Of a stretch of DNA of 64,000 nucleotides, positions 18,286 to 27,798 are shown in pieces (the stretch's first letter is position 1; the number at the start of each line of letters is the position of its first letter). Both the position numbers and the translations under genes were made by a program. Origin of the DNA: Amycolatopsis lurida (GTDB lineage Bacteria > Actinomycetota > Actinomycetes > Mycobacteriales > Pseudonocardiaceae); the NCBI RefSeq assembly GCF_900105055.1, contig NZ_FNTA01000004.1:1426001-1490000 (forward strand), read 5' to 3'. A model generated the notes under the pieces. It was given only the letters and a program-made list of their open reading frames with translations, was not told where the DNA came from and made no database searches.

Positions 18286-20097
18286 TCAGCCGAAAGCGGC
18301 TCGCAGCGCGGGCTTGCCACCCGCCACCGGCAGCACCAGCGAAGTGCGGTTCAGCTCGACCGAGACACCGGCGCCCGGCTTCGGCCGGAGCGTGTAGTCG
18401 TGGTCGCTGGAGGCCACCAGGAACTCGATCTTGTGCCCGGCCGCGAGCAGATAGTCCTTCGCGACCAGTTCCACCTCGACCTTGTAGTTCTCACCAGGGG
18501 TGATCGGGTCGGTGCGGGCGGGGTCGCGCCGGTTCTGCGGGTCGGTCCAGCCGCGGGTGATCACCTTCGCCGTCCCGTCCGGAGCACGGTCGAGGAGTAC
18601 CGCGGTCACGTTCGCGGCCGGCTTGTCGAAGGACAGCGACAGGTCGGTCTTCACCGTTCCGGAAAGCCGCACGGGCTGCTTCGCCGCGGTGGTCGAGTAC
18701 AACAGCCGGTTGCCCGACGACGTCGCGGCGGCGAGCTGTTCGATCGTCTTGCTCGCGTCGTCCGCCAGCGTCTCGACGGCGGCCTTGCCCGGAACGGGGT
18801 TGCGTGTGTCGAGCTTGCCCTTCGAAGAACCGCCGGGCCACGGGTAGAGCTTGACGTCCTGGGTGCCGGGCAGCGGCCACTCCGGCTCGTCCACCCACGA
18901 CTTGTCCTCACGCTGGATGGTGGCCTTCGGCTCACGCTCGATGCCGTTGTCCACGTCGTAGAGATAGTGCGACATCCACTTGTTCAGCGTGGTGAGCCAG
19001 ACGTCGCGGCGGAGACTGTACGGGTCGGCGTGCCCGGCCTGGTGCAGCCAGATCTTGTGCTCGACGCCGCGCGCCTTGAGCATCTCGTACCAGCGGGTGC
19101 CCTGGTCGGTCTTGACGTTCCAGTCGCCGAAGCCGTGCACAACGAGCACCGAGGCCCGCACCTTGTTCACGTCGTTACGGTAGTTCCGCGCGTCCCAGAA
19201 GCGGCTGTAGTCCCCGGTCACGCGGTCCTGATCGACCGCGATGCCGTCGATCAGCGGACGGCAGACCGCGCGATCCTGACGCGTGTAGACGTACTCCGCG
19301 AGCACGTCCGCGTCCTCGCCCTGGAACCCGCCGGCCGCGACGACGGCGCCGTCGTTGCGGTAGTAGTCGTACCAGCTGGAGATCGCCGCGATCGGAACGA
19401 TCGTCTCCAGCCCCTCGACGCCCGTACTGGCCACCGCGTTGGGCAGCGTCCCGTTGTAGGACACGCCCATCATGCCGGTCTTGCCGGTGCTCCAGTCCGC
19501 GACCGCGGCCTTGCCCGCCGCGTCCCGTGCCGTCGCGCGGCCGTTCAGCCAGTCCACAATGGACTTCGCGCCGATGGTCTCGTTGACGTCGCCGCTGCTC
19601 GGGCAGCCGGTGGACTGGCCACTGCCGAGCGACTCCCCGTACACCACGGCGAAACCGCGGGCGGTGAAGTAGTCCTGGTAGCGCCAGCTGATCGGCGCCG
19701 CGTTCGGGCCGACGGTCTTCGTCGCGATCCGCGGGCCCGCCGGGGCACGCTTCGCACCGGGCACGTACAGCTCGACGTCGACGTTGTGGTTCGCGACGTC
19801 GTTGCCGCCCGCGTAGTACGGGCTAGCCTGGTAGACGACCGGGACCTTCATGCCCTGCTGCGTCGCGCGGGGCCGCACCACCTCCGCGTGCACGAGGTCG
19901 TCCTTGCCGTCACGGTCGCTGTCGACCGGCGCGGTGACCCAGACGTTCTCCCGGATGACGTCCGCCGGGTCGAACACCGGCTGGGCTTGGCCGTCCTTGA
20001 AGACCGGCGTCGGCGGCGCGTCGGCCTGCGCGGGCAACGCGGTCGCCGGAAGGACCAAGACGGCGGTGAACAGGGCGGCGAGCCTGGCGACTCTCAC
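18286..20097 (-). CDS. Secreted Xaa-Pro dipeptidyl-peptidase (S15/CocE family)
   Basis: 603-residue secreted serine peptidase. Signal peptide ends near ALPAQADA. The alpha/beta hydrolase core has the nucleophile Ser in GVSYNG, a likely Asp in VHGFGDWNV and His in LHQAGHADP, followed by the C-terminal jelly-roll domain (PVRLSGTVKTDLSLSFDKP) of X-Pro dipeptidyl-peptidases. It probably releases X-Pro dipeptides from peptides outside the cell. The N-terminal DSDRDGKDDLVHAEVVRP is typical of the actinobacterial group. A related acyl esterase activity cannot be excluded. Confidence 0.9.
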   Translation of the reverse strand: MRVARLAALFTAVLVLPATALPAQADAPPTPVFKDGQAQPVFDPADVIRENVWVTAPVDSDRDGKDDLVHAEVVRPRATQQGMKVPVVYQASPYYAGGNDVANHNVDVELYVPGAKRAPAGPRIATKTVGPNAAPISWRYQDYFTARGFAVVYGESLGSGQSTGCPSSGDVNETIGAKSIVDWLNGRATARDAAGKAAVADWSTGKTGMMGVSYNGTLPNAVASTGVEGLETIVPIAAISSWYDYYRNDGAVVAAGGFQGEDADVLAEYVYTRQDRAVCRPLIDGIAVDQDRVTGDYSRFWDARNYRNDVNKVRASVLVVHGFGDWNVKTDQGTRWYEMLKARGVEHKIWLHQAGHADPYSLRRDVWLTTLNKWMSHYLYDVDNGIEREPKATIQREDKSWVDEPEWPLPGTQDVKLYPWPGGSSKGKLDTRNPVPGKAAVETLADDASKTIEQLAAATSSGNRLLYSTTAAKQPVRLSGTVKTDLSLSFDKPAANVTAVLLDRAPDGTAKVITRGWTDPQNRRDPARTDPITPGENYKVEVELVAKDYLLAAGHKIEFLVASSDHDYTLRPKPGAGVSVELNRTSLVLPVAGGKPALRAAFG

Positions 20098-20179
20098 AGG
20101 ACCCCCAATGGCGGGCGGGCAAGACCCAGCTGAGGTTTCCGGCCACCCGAACGAGAGTCAAGAGACTAACGTCGGAGGC

Positions 20180-21745
20180 ATGCCGAGCACCCTGGAAGCA
20201 CCGATCGTCGCCGTCACCGTCTACCCGCACCACGCCCGGATCACCAGGCGGGGGTCGGCCGCCCTCGGCGGCGAAACGCGCTTCGTCTTCGCCGGCCTGC
20301 CGTGGAACCTGGACACCGACTCGGTCCGCGTCACCGGTTCCGGTCCGGCGGTCATCGCCGGGGTCGACGTCGCCGTCGAGCGCCATCCCGCGCCCGCGGA
20401 CGCCTCCCTGCGCGCGCTCACCGAGCAGCGGCGCGCCGATCAGGCGGTGGTCGACGAGGTCGCGGACGCCGTCGCCGCGGAGACCGCGAAGGTCGATCTG
20501 CTGACCGGGCTGGCGACACGCAGTGGCAAGAGTTTCGCGAAGGCGCTCGCGGAGGGTACGGCGGAACCGCCCCGGGTCGCCGAAGTCACCGACGCGCTCG
20601 GCACCCAATTGGCCGAGGCGCTCGGGAAGCGCCGCGAACTCGGCATCCGCCTCGCCCGGCTCCGAGACGACCTCAAGGCGCTCGACCGCGAGATCGAAGC
20701 CAAACAGGGAGCGTCCGAAGTGGATAGCGCGGCGGTCACGGTCGAGCTGGAGAGCCACGAGGACGGCGCGGAGATCGGCCTCGAACTGTCCTATGTGGTC
20801 GCGAACGCGAGCTGGGAACCGGGTTACGACGTGCGCGTCCGCGGTGAGGACGTCTCGCTGACCTGGTACGGGCGGATCACCCAGCACACCGGCGAGGACT
20901 GGCCGGAATGCGAACTGGCCCTCTCCACCGCGCGGCCGGCGAACACCGTGGAGGTGCCGGAACTCGATCCGTGGTTCCTAGACCGCTTGCGTCCGGTCCA
21001 GCCGTCGATGGCACGGATGGCGTACGGCAGCGCGTCGCCCGCGGGCGGCGGGATCCCGGAGTCGGTGGGCATGCCGGCTCCCGCCGCGCCCGCGATGGCG
21101 GCGCGGACCGCGTCCGCCGAACAGGGCACCACCGCGGTCACCTACCGGCCCGGCCGCCCGGTGGCGGTCCCCTCGGGAGCGCAGGGCCACCGCACGACGC
21201 TCGCGCAGCTGGAGCTGACCGCGAAACTGGGTCACGTCACCGCTCCGGTGGTGTCGCCGGAGGCGTTCCTGCGGGCGACCGTGGTCAACACTTCGGAGCA
21301 CACGCTGCGGCCGGGCAAGGCGTCGGTGTTCCACGAGACCGAGTTCGTCGGCACCACGCGGCTGGACGTCTGGGCTCCGGGCGAGGAACTCGAACTCGCC
21401 CTCGGCGTGGACGACCGGATCCGGGTCGAGCGCGAGCTCACGCACCGCACGGCGAGCAAGGCGACGCTGTCCGGGGTCCGCAAGCGGGAGGCCGCCTACA
21501 CCACGACGATCGTCAACCACAGCCCGCGCGAAGCGGTCGTGACCGTGCTGGACCAGGCACCGGTCTCCCGGGACGACGCGATCACCGTCCGCGATGTGCG
21601 CACCGTGCCGGAGCCGGTGGAGCGGACCGAGCTGGGCGAGTACACCTGGCGGCTGACGCTCGCTCCGGGCGCGAAGAGTGCCGTGACGCTCGGGTACCGG
21701 GTGGACGTCGCGAAGGGCGTCGAGCTGGCCGGCTGGCGGGAGTAG
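20180..21745 (+). CDS. DUF4139 / MuiA-like (mucoidy inhibitor A) protein
   Basis: 521-residue protein with the N-terminal DUF4140-like region (VAVTVYPHHARITRRG), a central coiled coil (about 95-175, TQLAEALGKRRELGIRLARLRDDLK) and a C-terminal DUF4139 domain (SYVVANASWEPGYDVRV; WYGRITQHTGEDW; TTTIVNHSPREAVVTV). The biochemical role of the family is unknown; no signal peptide is seen. A low-complexity Ala/Pro/Met stretch lies near residues 285-320. GGAGG at 20174-20178 supports this start over a longer reading that runs into the divergent peptidase. Confidence 0.85.
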   Translation: MPSTLEAPIVAVTVYPHHARITRRGSAALGGETRFVFAGLPWNLDTDSVRVTGSGPAVIAGVDVAVERHPAPADASLRALTEQRRADQAVVDEVADAVAAETAKVDLLTGLATRSGKSFAKALAEGTAEPPRVAEVTDALGTQLAEALGKRRELGIRLARLRDDLKALDREIEAKQGASEVDSAAVTVELESHEDGAEIGLELSYVVANASWEPGYDVRVRGEDVSLTWYGRITQHTGEDWPECELALSTARPANTVEVPELDPWFLDRLRPVQPSMARMAYGSASPAGGGIPESVGMPAPAAPAMAARTASAEQGTTAVTYRPGRPVAVPSGAQGHRTTLAQLELTAKLGHVTAPVVSPEAFLRATVVNTSEHTLRPGKASVFHETEFVGTTRLDVWAPGEELELALGVDDRIRVERELTHRTASKATLSGVRKREAAYTTTIVNHSPREAVVTVLDQAPVSRDDAITVRDVRTVPEPVERTELGEYTWRLTLAPGAKSAVTLGYRVDVAKGVELAGWRE

Positions 21746-21758
21746 CCGGCCCGAGGGC

Positions 21759-24410
21759 CTACAACAGGCCACGCCTGCGTGCGGCGACGACGGCGTCGCG
21801 GCGGTGATTGACGCCGAGCTTCCGGTAGATGCCGCGAAGGTGGGTCTTGACCGTGTTCACCGAGACGTAGAGCGAGTCGGCGATCTGCTCCGCGGTCCGC
21901 ATGGACGGCAGCTCGGTGAGCAGTTCGAGCTCGCGTGAGGTGAGCGGATCGACCGGCGCGCCCGGGTGGGCCGGTAGCGCCTGCAGCACGGCGCTCGCGA
22001 ACTCTTCGGTGCGCCCGAACCGTCCGGCGCCACGCACCAGGAGCTCCCGGATGTCCTGCCCGGCGTCGTGGAACGGCCGGAGCGCCTGCAGAGGGGCCGC
22101 GAGGTCGAGCGCGTGGCCGAGGGCGGTGTGCGCCCGGTTCTGTTCACCGGCCTGGTCGGCGAGAACCGCTTCGAGGAGCCAGCTTTCGATCAGGGTGTGC
22201 GCCACCAGTGTCCTGGTCTGCCGCTCGATGACCGGTCGCAGCCGACGGCGCGCGGCGCCCGGCCGACCGCGATGCAGGTGCACGAGGGTGCTCAGCAGCG
22301 CGTGCTCCGCGTAGGGCGCGAGCAGATGCCGGTGCCGTTCCATCACGTCCATCGCCCAAGTGGGTTCTCCGACGCGAAGGGCCAGCCGTTGCTCGATCGG
22401 GGCCGTGCAGGCGAGCAGCCACGGTGCGACAGGTTCACCGGCGAGCCGTTTGCGGTGGCCCCGCAACGTTTCGACGACCGCGTGCGGATCGGCCGCGAGG
22501 CCGAATTCGACGGCGGCGCTGAGTGTCGCCGTAAGCAGTTCCACGGCCGGGTCCACGACGGCGGGCAGGAGCCGCGACGCCAGCGCGGAAAACCGCCGGG
22601 CGCTCTCCTGATCCAGCCGTTGGTAAGCCGCCAAGCCGAGAACGGTGTACAGGAACGCGGTCCGCGAAGTCTCGGTCCAGCCGTGGGACCGGGCCAGTTC
22701 GAGGGCGGCACCGGTGTGCACGGCCAGCTCGGCGAGATCACCCTGGACACAGGCGATCCCCGCGAGATGGATTTCGCACTGCAGGCTGATGGCGTCGCGG
22801 CGCTCCAGGGTGGCCATCCGCAGCGCGCGTTCCAGATCCTCGGTGGCACCCGGGATGTCGCCCAGCCATAAGGCGGCGGTCCCCCGCGTGGCCAGCGCAA
22901 GCAGGTCGAGGTCGGTGTCGCCGGTGTCGCCCGCGCTCGTGGCGCGGAGTTCGGCGAGCGCCTCCTCCAGCTGTCCGCCGTATCTCGCGCGGTAGACGAC
23001 GGCCACGGCGTTCAACGCGCGCAACCGTCCGGAACGCAGCGGCTGGGCCGACGTGTCGATCCGGCCGAGGTACCGGTCCGCCGCCACGAGGTCGTGGTCG
23101 TCGAGTGACGCGATGGCGGCGACGAGCGCGACCTGTGGCCGGGCCAGTAGATGCTCCGGCAACGCGCCGAGCAGCCGGTGCAGCCGCGGCCCGTGTCCTT
23201 TGAGGACGATCCGCAGCCCGAATCGCTGGACGTATCGGGTGATCAGCTCCTCGTCCTGCGCCGCGACGCTGTGCTCGAACGCGGTGAGCACGTCCCCGGA
23301 GTCCGTGAACCACTCCGCCGCCGAACGGTGAAGCCTGCGATAGGCCCGCGGATGGCGTCGGCTCAGCTCCGCGCGGAGGTACTCGCGCAGCAGAGGATGA
23401 CAGCGGTAGCGACCCTCTTCACGGCCGGGCTGAGTGATCAGCGCGTTGGTGCGGGTGAGCGTGTACAGGATCTGGCCGGCGTGCTCCTGTCCGGTCAGCC
23501 GGGTGGCCAGCCCGTCGGTGAGGTCGGGACACACCGACACGCTCAGCAGGAACTCACGGACGTAGGTGGGCTGCGGCCCGACGATCTCCCCCGACAGGTA
23601 CTCGGCCAGCAGGCGGTCGTCGCCGGTGAAGGCACGGATGGCGCCGCGGGCGTCCGGCGCGGAGTCCAGCGCGAGCGTGAGGAACCGCAGGCCGGCCGCC
23701 CATCCTTCCGTTCGTTCCATGACCCGGTCCAGATCCGCCTTGGACAGCGCCAGGTTCTTCCGGGCGAGCAGTTGCCCCGTCTCCTCCTCGGTGAAGTTCA
23801 GCTGGTGCGCGGTGATCTCCCGCAGCCTGCCTTCGAGCCGGATCTGGGGCAGGATCAGCGGTGGCGGGAATCGGGTGGCGATGACTACCCGTACTCCGGA
23901 CGGCAGATAGCGCAGGAGCAGGTTCACGTTCTTGACCGCGTCCGGCTCGGTCAGCTCGTGCGCGTTGTCCAGCACCAGGATCACCGGCCGCCGGAGCCGT
24001 GCGCACGCGTCGACGAATGCGCCGACGCCTTCGTGCGCGGAGGCGTCCCGCGCCAGTGCCGGTCCGGGGATCGCGCCGCGGTACACCGCCTGGAGGATCG
24101 ACGACCACCAGGAGAAGACCTTGTTGTCGTTGGCGTCCAAGGAAACCCAGGCCAGGTGTTCACCGCCGGGGTGGTGGCGTGCCCGGCGCCGGAACCAGCT
24201 GCCGAGCAGCACGGTCTTCCCGGATCCGGCGGGTGCGTTGAGCAACGTGACACTGGGGATCTCGCCCGACGTGGCCTGATCGAGTACGTCCAGCAACCGG
24301 TCCCGTTCGAGCACGTCGGCCGCGGGCGGTGGTGGCGCGAGTTTCGGCGCCGGTACCACGACCGCTTCTTCGTCGTGGGTCTCCGGCGCCGTGCCCTCGA
24401 CGCGGGTCAT
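21759..24410 (-). CDS. Large ATP-binding LuxR family (LAL/MalT-type) regulator with TTA codon
   Basis: 883-residue regulator. An N-terminal STAND-type ATPase has Walker A NAPAGSGKT and a Walker B-like VILVLDNAHEL, followed by a long helical repeat region. The C-terminal LuxR helix-turn-helix is about the last 65 residues (LTSRELELLTELPS; ADSLYVSVNTVKTHLRGIYRKLGV). It binds ATP and probably activates genes in response to an unknown inducer. ATG at 24410 is chosen because it overlaps the stop of the small membrane gene (ATGA); 24422 is an alternative. A TTA leucine codon at 22869-22871 (ALWLG) suggests control by the rare tRNA BldA. Confidence 0.9.
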   Translation of the reverse strand: MTRVEGTAPETHDEEAVVVPAPKLAPPPPAADVLERDRLLDVLDQATSGEIPSVTLLNAPAGSGKTVLLGSWFRRRARHHPGGEHLAWVSLDANDNKVFSWWSSILQAVYRGAIPGPALARDASAHEGVGAFVDACARLRRPVILVLDNAHELTEPDAVKNVNLLLRYLPSGVRVVIATRFPPPLILPQIRLEGRLREITAHQLNFTEEETGQLLARKNLALSKADLDRVMERTEGWAAGLRFLTLALDSAPDARGAIRAFTGDDRLLAEYLSGEIVGPQPTYVREFLLSVSVCPDLTDGLATRLTGQEHAGQILYTLTRTNALITQPGREEGRYRCHPLLREYLRAELSRRHPRAYRRLHRSAAEWFTDSGDVLTAFEHSVAAQDEELITRYVQRFGLRIVLKGHGPRLHRLLGALPEHLLARPQVALVAAIASLDDHDLVAADRYLGRIDTSAQPLRSGRLRALNAVAVVYRARYGGQLEEALAELRATSAGDTGDTDLDLLALATRGTAALWLGDIPGATEDLERALRMATLERRDAISLQCEIHLAGIACVQGDLAELAVHTGAALELARSHGWTETSRTAFLYTVLGLAAYQRLDQESARRFSALASRLLPAVVDPAVELLTATLSAAVEFGLAADPHAVVETLRGHRKRLAGEPVAPWLLACTAPIEQRLALRVGEPTWAMDVMERHRHLLAPYAEHALLSTLVHLHRGRPGAARRRLRPVIERQTRTLVAHTLIESWLLEAVLADQAGEQNRAHTALGHALDLAAPLQALRPFHDAGQDIRELLVRGAGRFGRTEEFASAVLQALPAHPGAPVDPLTSRELELLTELPSMRTAEQIADSLYVSVNTVKTHLRGIYRKLGVNHRRDAVVAARRRGLL

Positions 24411-24616
24411 CGGCCGGCGCATGACATCGCCGCGCTGGAGAGAACATGCCAGGCGAAACCCAGAACGCGGGAAGTCCCGCTGAAGACGAGGCCGATACCG
24501 GAAAGTACCGCCTCTCCCGATGACCTGCTTCCCGGTTGCGCCGAAAGGACCAGCACGAAAGTCAGTGCTGTCAGAACGAATTTGGCTCTGGACCGACCAC
24601 GCGGCTCAGTGCTCAC
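24407..24616 (-). CDS. Small membrane protein coupled to the LAL regulator
   Basis: 69 residues from a GTG at 24616 with GGGAGA at a good distance upstream. Two hydrophobic segments (AKFVLTALTFVLVLSA and SGIGLVFSGTSRVLGFAWHVL) flank a short polar turn. Its TGA overlaps the regulator ATG (ATGA), strong evidence for translation. No family recognised; it could tether or sense for the downstream regulator, but that is speculation. Confidence 0.65.
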   Translation of the reverse strand: MSTEPRGRSRAKFVLTALTFVLVLSAQPGSRSSGEAVLSGIGLVFSGTSRVLGFAWHVLSSAAMSCAGR

Positions 24617-24967
24617 CGATTGTCTCCCTTCGATTCCCCAGACGAGTGAGGGAACCGATCTTGCTCACCCCGTGCGACGGTCACCTCCTCCGTGGCGGGT
24701 GAGACGAGTCACCGCTGGTCGCGAAGAGTGGTGACCGAGGGACTTTTCTCGCGGTGGGTGACGGAATCGAGGCGTCGTTTTCACCCGCTGAGAACGAAGA
24801 AACCCGCGCGGCGGCGGCGCATTCTGGAGATCGCGGATCGAAAAGCCCGATTCTGCCCCAGGGCTCCGGCGGTGAGACCGCCGCGCGAGCGTTGTCCGTC
24901 GCCGGAGGGAACCGGTGGCGGGCAACGCGATTCTTGTGCCGGAATACCCTCTGACGGGAAGTACGGA
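24617..24967. other. 351-bp divergent intergenic region
   Basis: Lies between the small membrane gene / LAL operon (minus) and a GAP-family gene (plus). No convincing ORF or strong inverted repeat was seen. It must hold both promoters; I could not assign them. Confidence 0.4.
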
Positions 24968-25597
24968 ATGACGGAATCGCTCACGGTGCTCCCGCTCGCG
25001 ATCACCATGATGGCCGGGCCGCAATTCGTGTCGGCGCTGATCCTGATCACGACGGCGCGTGCCGTGCCGACCTCGCTCGCGTTCGTGGCGGGGGTGGCCA
25101 CGGCCGTGACGGCGGGAACCGCGCTCACCACCTGGCTTGCCGGGCTCCTGCCGCCCGATCCCCTGCTCTCCGGCTCGGACGGCTCCGTCTACACGCTGAT
25201 CCAGTACGGGCTGGTCGCGTTTCTCCTCGGAGTGGCGATCTGGAACTGGACGCGCCGCGAGACCGCGGAACCGCCGAAATGGCTGGGAACGCTCATGTCG
25301 GCGGGCCCGCGGCGAGGATTCCGTACCGGATTCCTGCTCATCGCGTTCTTTCCGTCGGACATCGTCGTGATGTGCGTCGTCGGGCTCGACCTCGGCCGCG
25401 GCGGGGCGGGGTTCGGTGCGGCGGTCCCGTTCCTTCTGACCACCACGCTGATCGCCGCCCTGCCGCTCCTGGCCTACCTTCTCTTCCGGCGACGCGCCGC
25501 CCGGCTCATGCCCGCCGTCCGCGACTGGACGAACGACCACGGCTGGTTGCTGAACATCGTGGCGTGCCTCTTCTTCGTCGTGCTCATCCTGTTCTGA
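24968..25597 (+). CDS. GAP family (Sap-like) membrane protein
   Basis: 209 residues with about six transmembrane helices, starting MTESLTVLPLAITMMAGPQFVSALILIT. It resembles the GAP / sulfolipid-addressing (Sap) family of actinobacterial membrane proteins, which sit with lipid and peptidolipid export systems in mycobacteria. No partner exporter is next to it here, so the substrate is unknown. Weak ribosome binding site (GGGAAG). Overlaps the convergent AI-2E gene by 14 bp. Confidence 0.75.
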   Translation: MTESLTVLPLAITMMAGPQFVSALILITTARAVPTSLAFVAGVATAVTAGTALTTWLAGLLPPDPLLSGSDGSVYTLIQYGLVAFLLGVAIWNWTRRETAEPPKWLGTLMSAGPRRGFRTGFLLIAFFPSDIVVMCVVGLDLGRGGAGFGAAVPFLLTTTLIAALPLLAYLLFRRRAARLMPAVRDWTNDHGWLLNIVACLFFVVLILF

Positions 25598-26639
25598 TCC
25601 CGCCGGGCGAACCCACCAGCGCGGTGACCCAGCTGCGTCCCGGGTCGTCGACCAGCGCGGCCAGCGCCAGCAAGGTCGCCGGAACCGACAGCAACGTCCC
25701 GAGCGGGCCGAGCACCCAGGCCCAGAACACCAGCGCCACGAACGTCGCCGTCGCGGACAGGCCGACCGCGTTGCCGACGTACCGCGGCTGGATCAGTGAC
25801 TGCAGCACGAAATTGATCACGAGGTAGATCACCACCACCGCGACCATGGCCCGCCAGCCGCCGTCGAGGAGCGCGAGCGCGGCGGGCGGGCCGAGGCCGA
25901 GCAGGAAGCCGATCGTCGGGATGTAGTTGGTGACGAACGAAAGCAGACCCCACAACGCCGCGAGCGGAACTCCCAGCAAGACCAGCGCGAGGAGGTCGAT
26001 CGCCGCGACGATGAGCCCGAAGACCGTGGTCACCGCCAGGTACACCCGGACGCGACGGCCGAAGTCACGCAGTGCTTCGGCCGTACGCGCCCGCTCTCCC
26101 GCGATCCCGGCGATCCGGTCGTCGATGTCCGCCGTCTCCGCGCTGAGGAACAGCAACAGTCCCAGCAGGAAGACCAGACTCGTGGTGACACCGGTCAGAT
26201 CGGCGAGTAGCGAACCGGCGTAGGAAACGAGCTTGCCGGGATCGAGAGCGTGGAAGATGTCGCGCAACTGACCCGGCCCGGCACCGAATTTCGCCAGCAC
26301 GCCGGCGATTTCTTCGTACAGGTCGGTGATCCGGTCGCCGTAGCGCGGCAGCAGCTCCGCGAGCTGGGCGATCGAAACGATCATCGCGAAGCAGAAGGCG
26401 ATGAGAATTCCGTAGACGAACACCACGAGCGCCGTCGTCGCCGCCCAGCGCGGGAAGCCGAAACGCCGCAGCCTGCCATGCGCGGGACTGAGCGTGATCA
26501 CGATGACGAGCGCCAGCAACGTCGGCGCCGCCAGCCACGCGACCGCTTTGATCCCCGCGATGGCGACCACGACCGCGGCCGCGCCGAGCAGGACGACGAG
26601 CGCCCGCGGTGTCCGTGTCGCAGGCCGGTCGATCACCAT
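25584..26639 (-). CDS. AI-2E family (PerM/TqsA-type) membrane exporter
   Basis: 351 residues with about eight transmembrane helices and the family's central extramembrane region (RYGDRITDLYEEIAGVLAKFG). Conserved LLSFVTNYIPTIGFLLGLGPP and LIQPRYVGNAVGLSATATF are typical of AI-2E/UPF0118 proteins. Members export small molecules or ions; the substrate here is not evident. It begins 3 nt after the stop codon of a DUF7144 gene and forms an operon with it and a DUF1269 gene. Confidence 0.9.
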   Translation of the reverse strand: MVIDRPATRTPRALVVLLGAAAVVVAIAGIKAVAWLAAPTLLALVIVITLSPAHGRLRRFGFPRWAATTALVVFVYGILIAFCFAMIVSIAQLAELLPRYGDRITDLYEEIAGVLAKFGAGPGQLRDIFHALDPGKLVSYAGSLLADLTGVTTSLVFLLGLLLFLSAETADIDDRIAGIAGERARTAEALRDFGRRVRVYLAVTTVFGLIVAAIDLLALVLLGVPLAALWGLLSFVTNYIPTIGFLLGLGPPAALALLDGGWRAMVAVVVIYLVINFVLQSLIQPRYVGNAVGLSATATFVALVFWAWVLGPLGTLLSVPATLLALAALVDDPGRSWVTALVGSPGGIRTG

Positions 26640-27073
26640 GACTCACGGTTCGGGACCGCGTCGCCATGGACGACGACCGCCCAGATCACCGTCACGCACA
26701 AGGCGATCACGAGCATCGACCACAGCGGGTGAGCCGAGAGGAACACCAGATGGGTCACCGCGTTACCGGCCGCGAAGAGCACCGCGACCACCCTCGCCCA
26801 GATGGCCCCCGAGATGAGGAAGACACCGGAGACCGCCACCAGCGTGCCGCCCACGAGATGGGCCCACGCCCAGCCGGTCACGTCCAGGACGAGCGAGTAC
26901 TCCGGGCCTGAGATGTAGTAGTCGCCCCGCACCAGCGCCACGATCCCGGCGATGACGTCGAACGCGCCGAGGATCAGCATGATCACGCTGGCGAAGACGA
27001 TCCAGCCTGCCCAGACCGGTCGTGTCCCGGACCGGTCGGCGAGATCGGCGCCGGCACTCCACTGCTTGCTCAT
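26633..27073 (-). CDS. DUF7144 family four-helix membrane protein
   Basis: 146 residues with four transmembrane helices, starting in the conserved WAGWIVFASVIMLILGAFDVIAGIVAL, then DVTGWAWAHLVGG. This family is common in actinobacteria and without known function. ATG at 27073 overlaps the stop of the DUF1269 gene (ATGA). Middle gene of a three-gene membrane operon. Confidence 0.85.
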   Translation of the reverse strand: MSKQWSAGADLADRSGTRPVWAGWIVFASVIMLILGAFDVIAGIVALVRGDYYISGPEYSLVLDVTGWAWAHLVGGTLVAVSGVFLISGAIWARVVAVLFAAGNAVTHLVFLSAHPLWSMLVIALCVTVIWAVVVHGDAVPNRESW

Positions 27074-27603
27074 TTCGTCCCCGTTCCCGGCGCGTCGGCG
27101 GCCTCGAGTTCCGGTTCCGGCACGAAGCTTTCCCGCAAGGCGGACTCCTGTTCGGGCGTCAAGTTCGTGAAGATCAGCTCCGGCGCTTCCTGGCCGCCGA
27201 AGGCACCTCGCACCTTCTCGATGACCGCACCCGAAGTGAGCAGGAACAGCGCCGACGTGCCCTCGGTGACCTCTCCCCTGATCTTCTTGATCAGGTCGTC
27301 GTCGATGCCGTAATCCGCCGTGAGACCGCCGAAAGCGCCCGCCGCGGCACCGAGCGCCGCGCCGAGCAGCGGTACCAGGAAGATCAGGCCGAACAGCAAC
27401 CCCCAGAACGCGCCGCTCAGCGCGCCACGGCCGGCCAGATTGCGCAGCTGCCGGAGCTTCGGTTTGGAGGCGCCTTCCGGCCACGACACCGTCGCGGCGT
27501 CGTGCACCGAGACGAGCTGGTTCTTCGCCAGGCTCCGCACCGTCTCCGCCGCGCGATCCGCGCCCTCGGCCGAGCGGAACGTCCAGATGGTCAACGTGTC
27601 CAC
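27070..27603 (-). CDS. DUF1269 family protein with glycine-zipper hairpin
   Basis: 177 residues. A ferredoxin-like N-terminal part (LTIWTFRSAEGADRAAETVRSL) is followed by a Gly/Ala-rich membrane hairpin (GAFWGLLFGLIFLVPLLGAALGAAAGAFGG, about 67-96) and a polar C-terminal domain. DUF1269 proteins are often stress-linked membrane proteins; the function is unknown. First gene of the operon; the 195-bp region upstream is shared with the divergent GH15 gene. Confidence 0.85.
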   Translation of the reverse strand: MDTLTIWTFRSAEGADRAAETVRSLAKNQLVSVHDAATVSWPEGASKPKLRQLRNLAGRGALSGAFWGLLFGLIFLVPLLGAALGAAAGAFGGLTADYGIDDDLIKKIRGEVTEGTSALFLLTSGAVIEKVRGAFGGQEAPELIFTNLTPEQESALRESFVPEPELEAADAPGTGTK

Positions 27604-27798
27604 GGCTCACCGTCCCTTCTGAAAATGGGTGATCTGACGGTGGCCATCGGACAGCCGCGACCGGGGTGCGCACATCACCTGAGGCGGATGAGCGCCGGGG
27701 CTTCACCCTGGCCGGGAAGTCACCCGGCCAGGGTGAAGCCCGGCTTCCCGGGCACGGGCGAGGGTGAGCGGAAAACCCCTTCCGGCAAGGAGCCGCCC

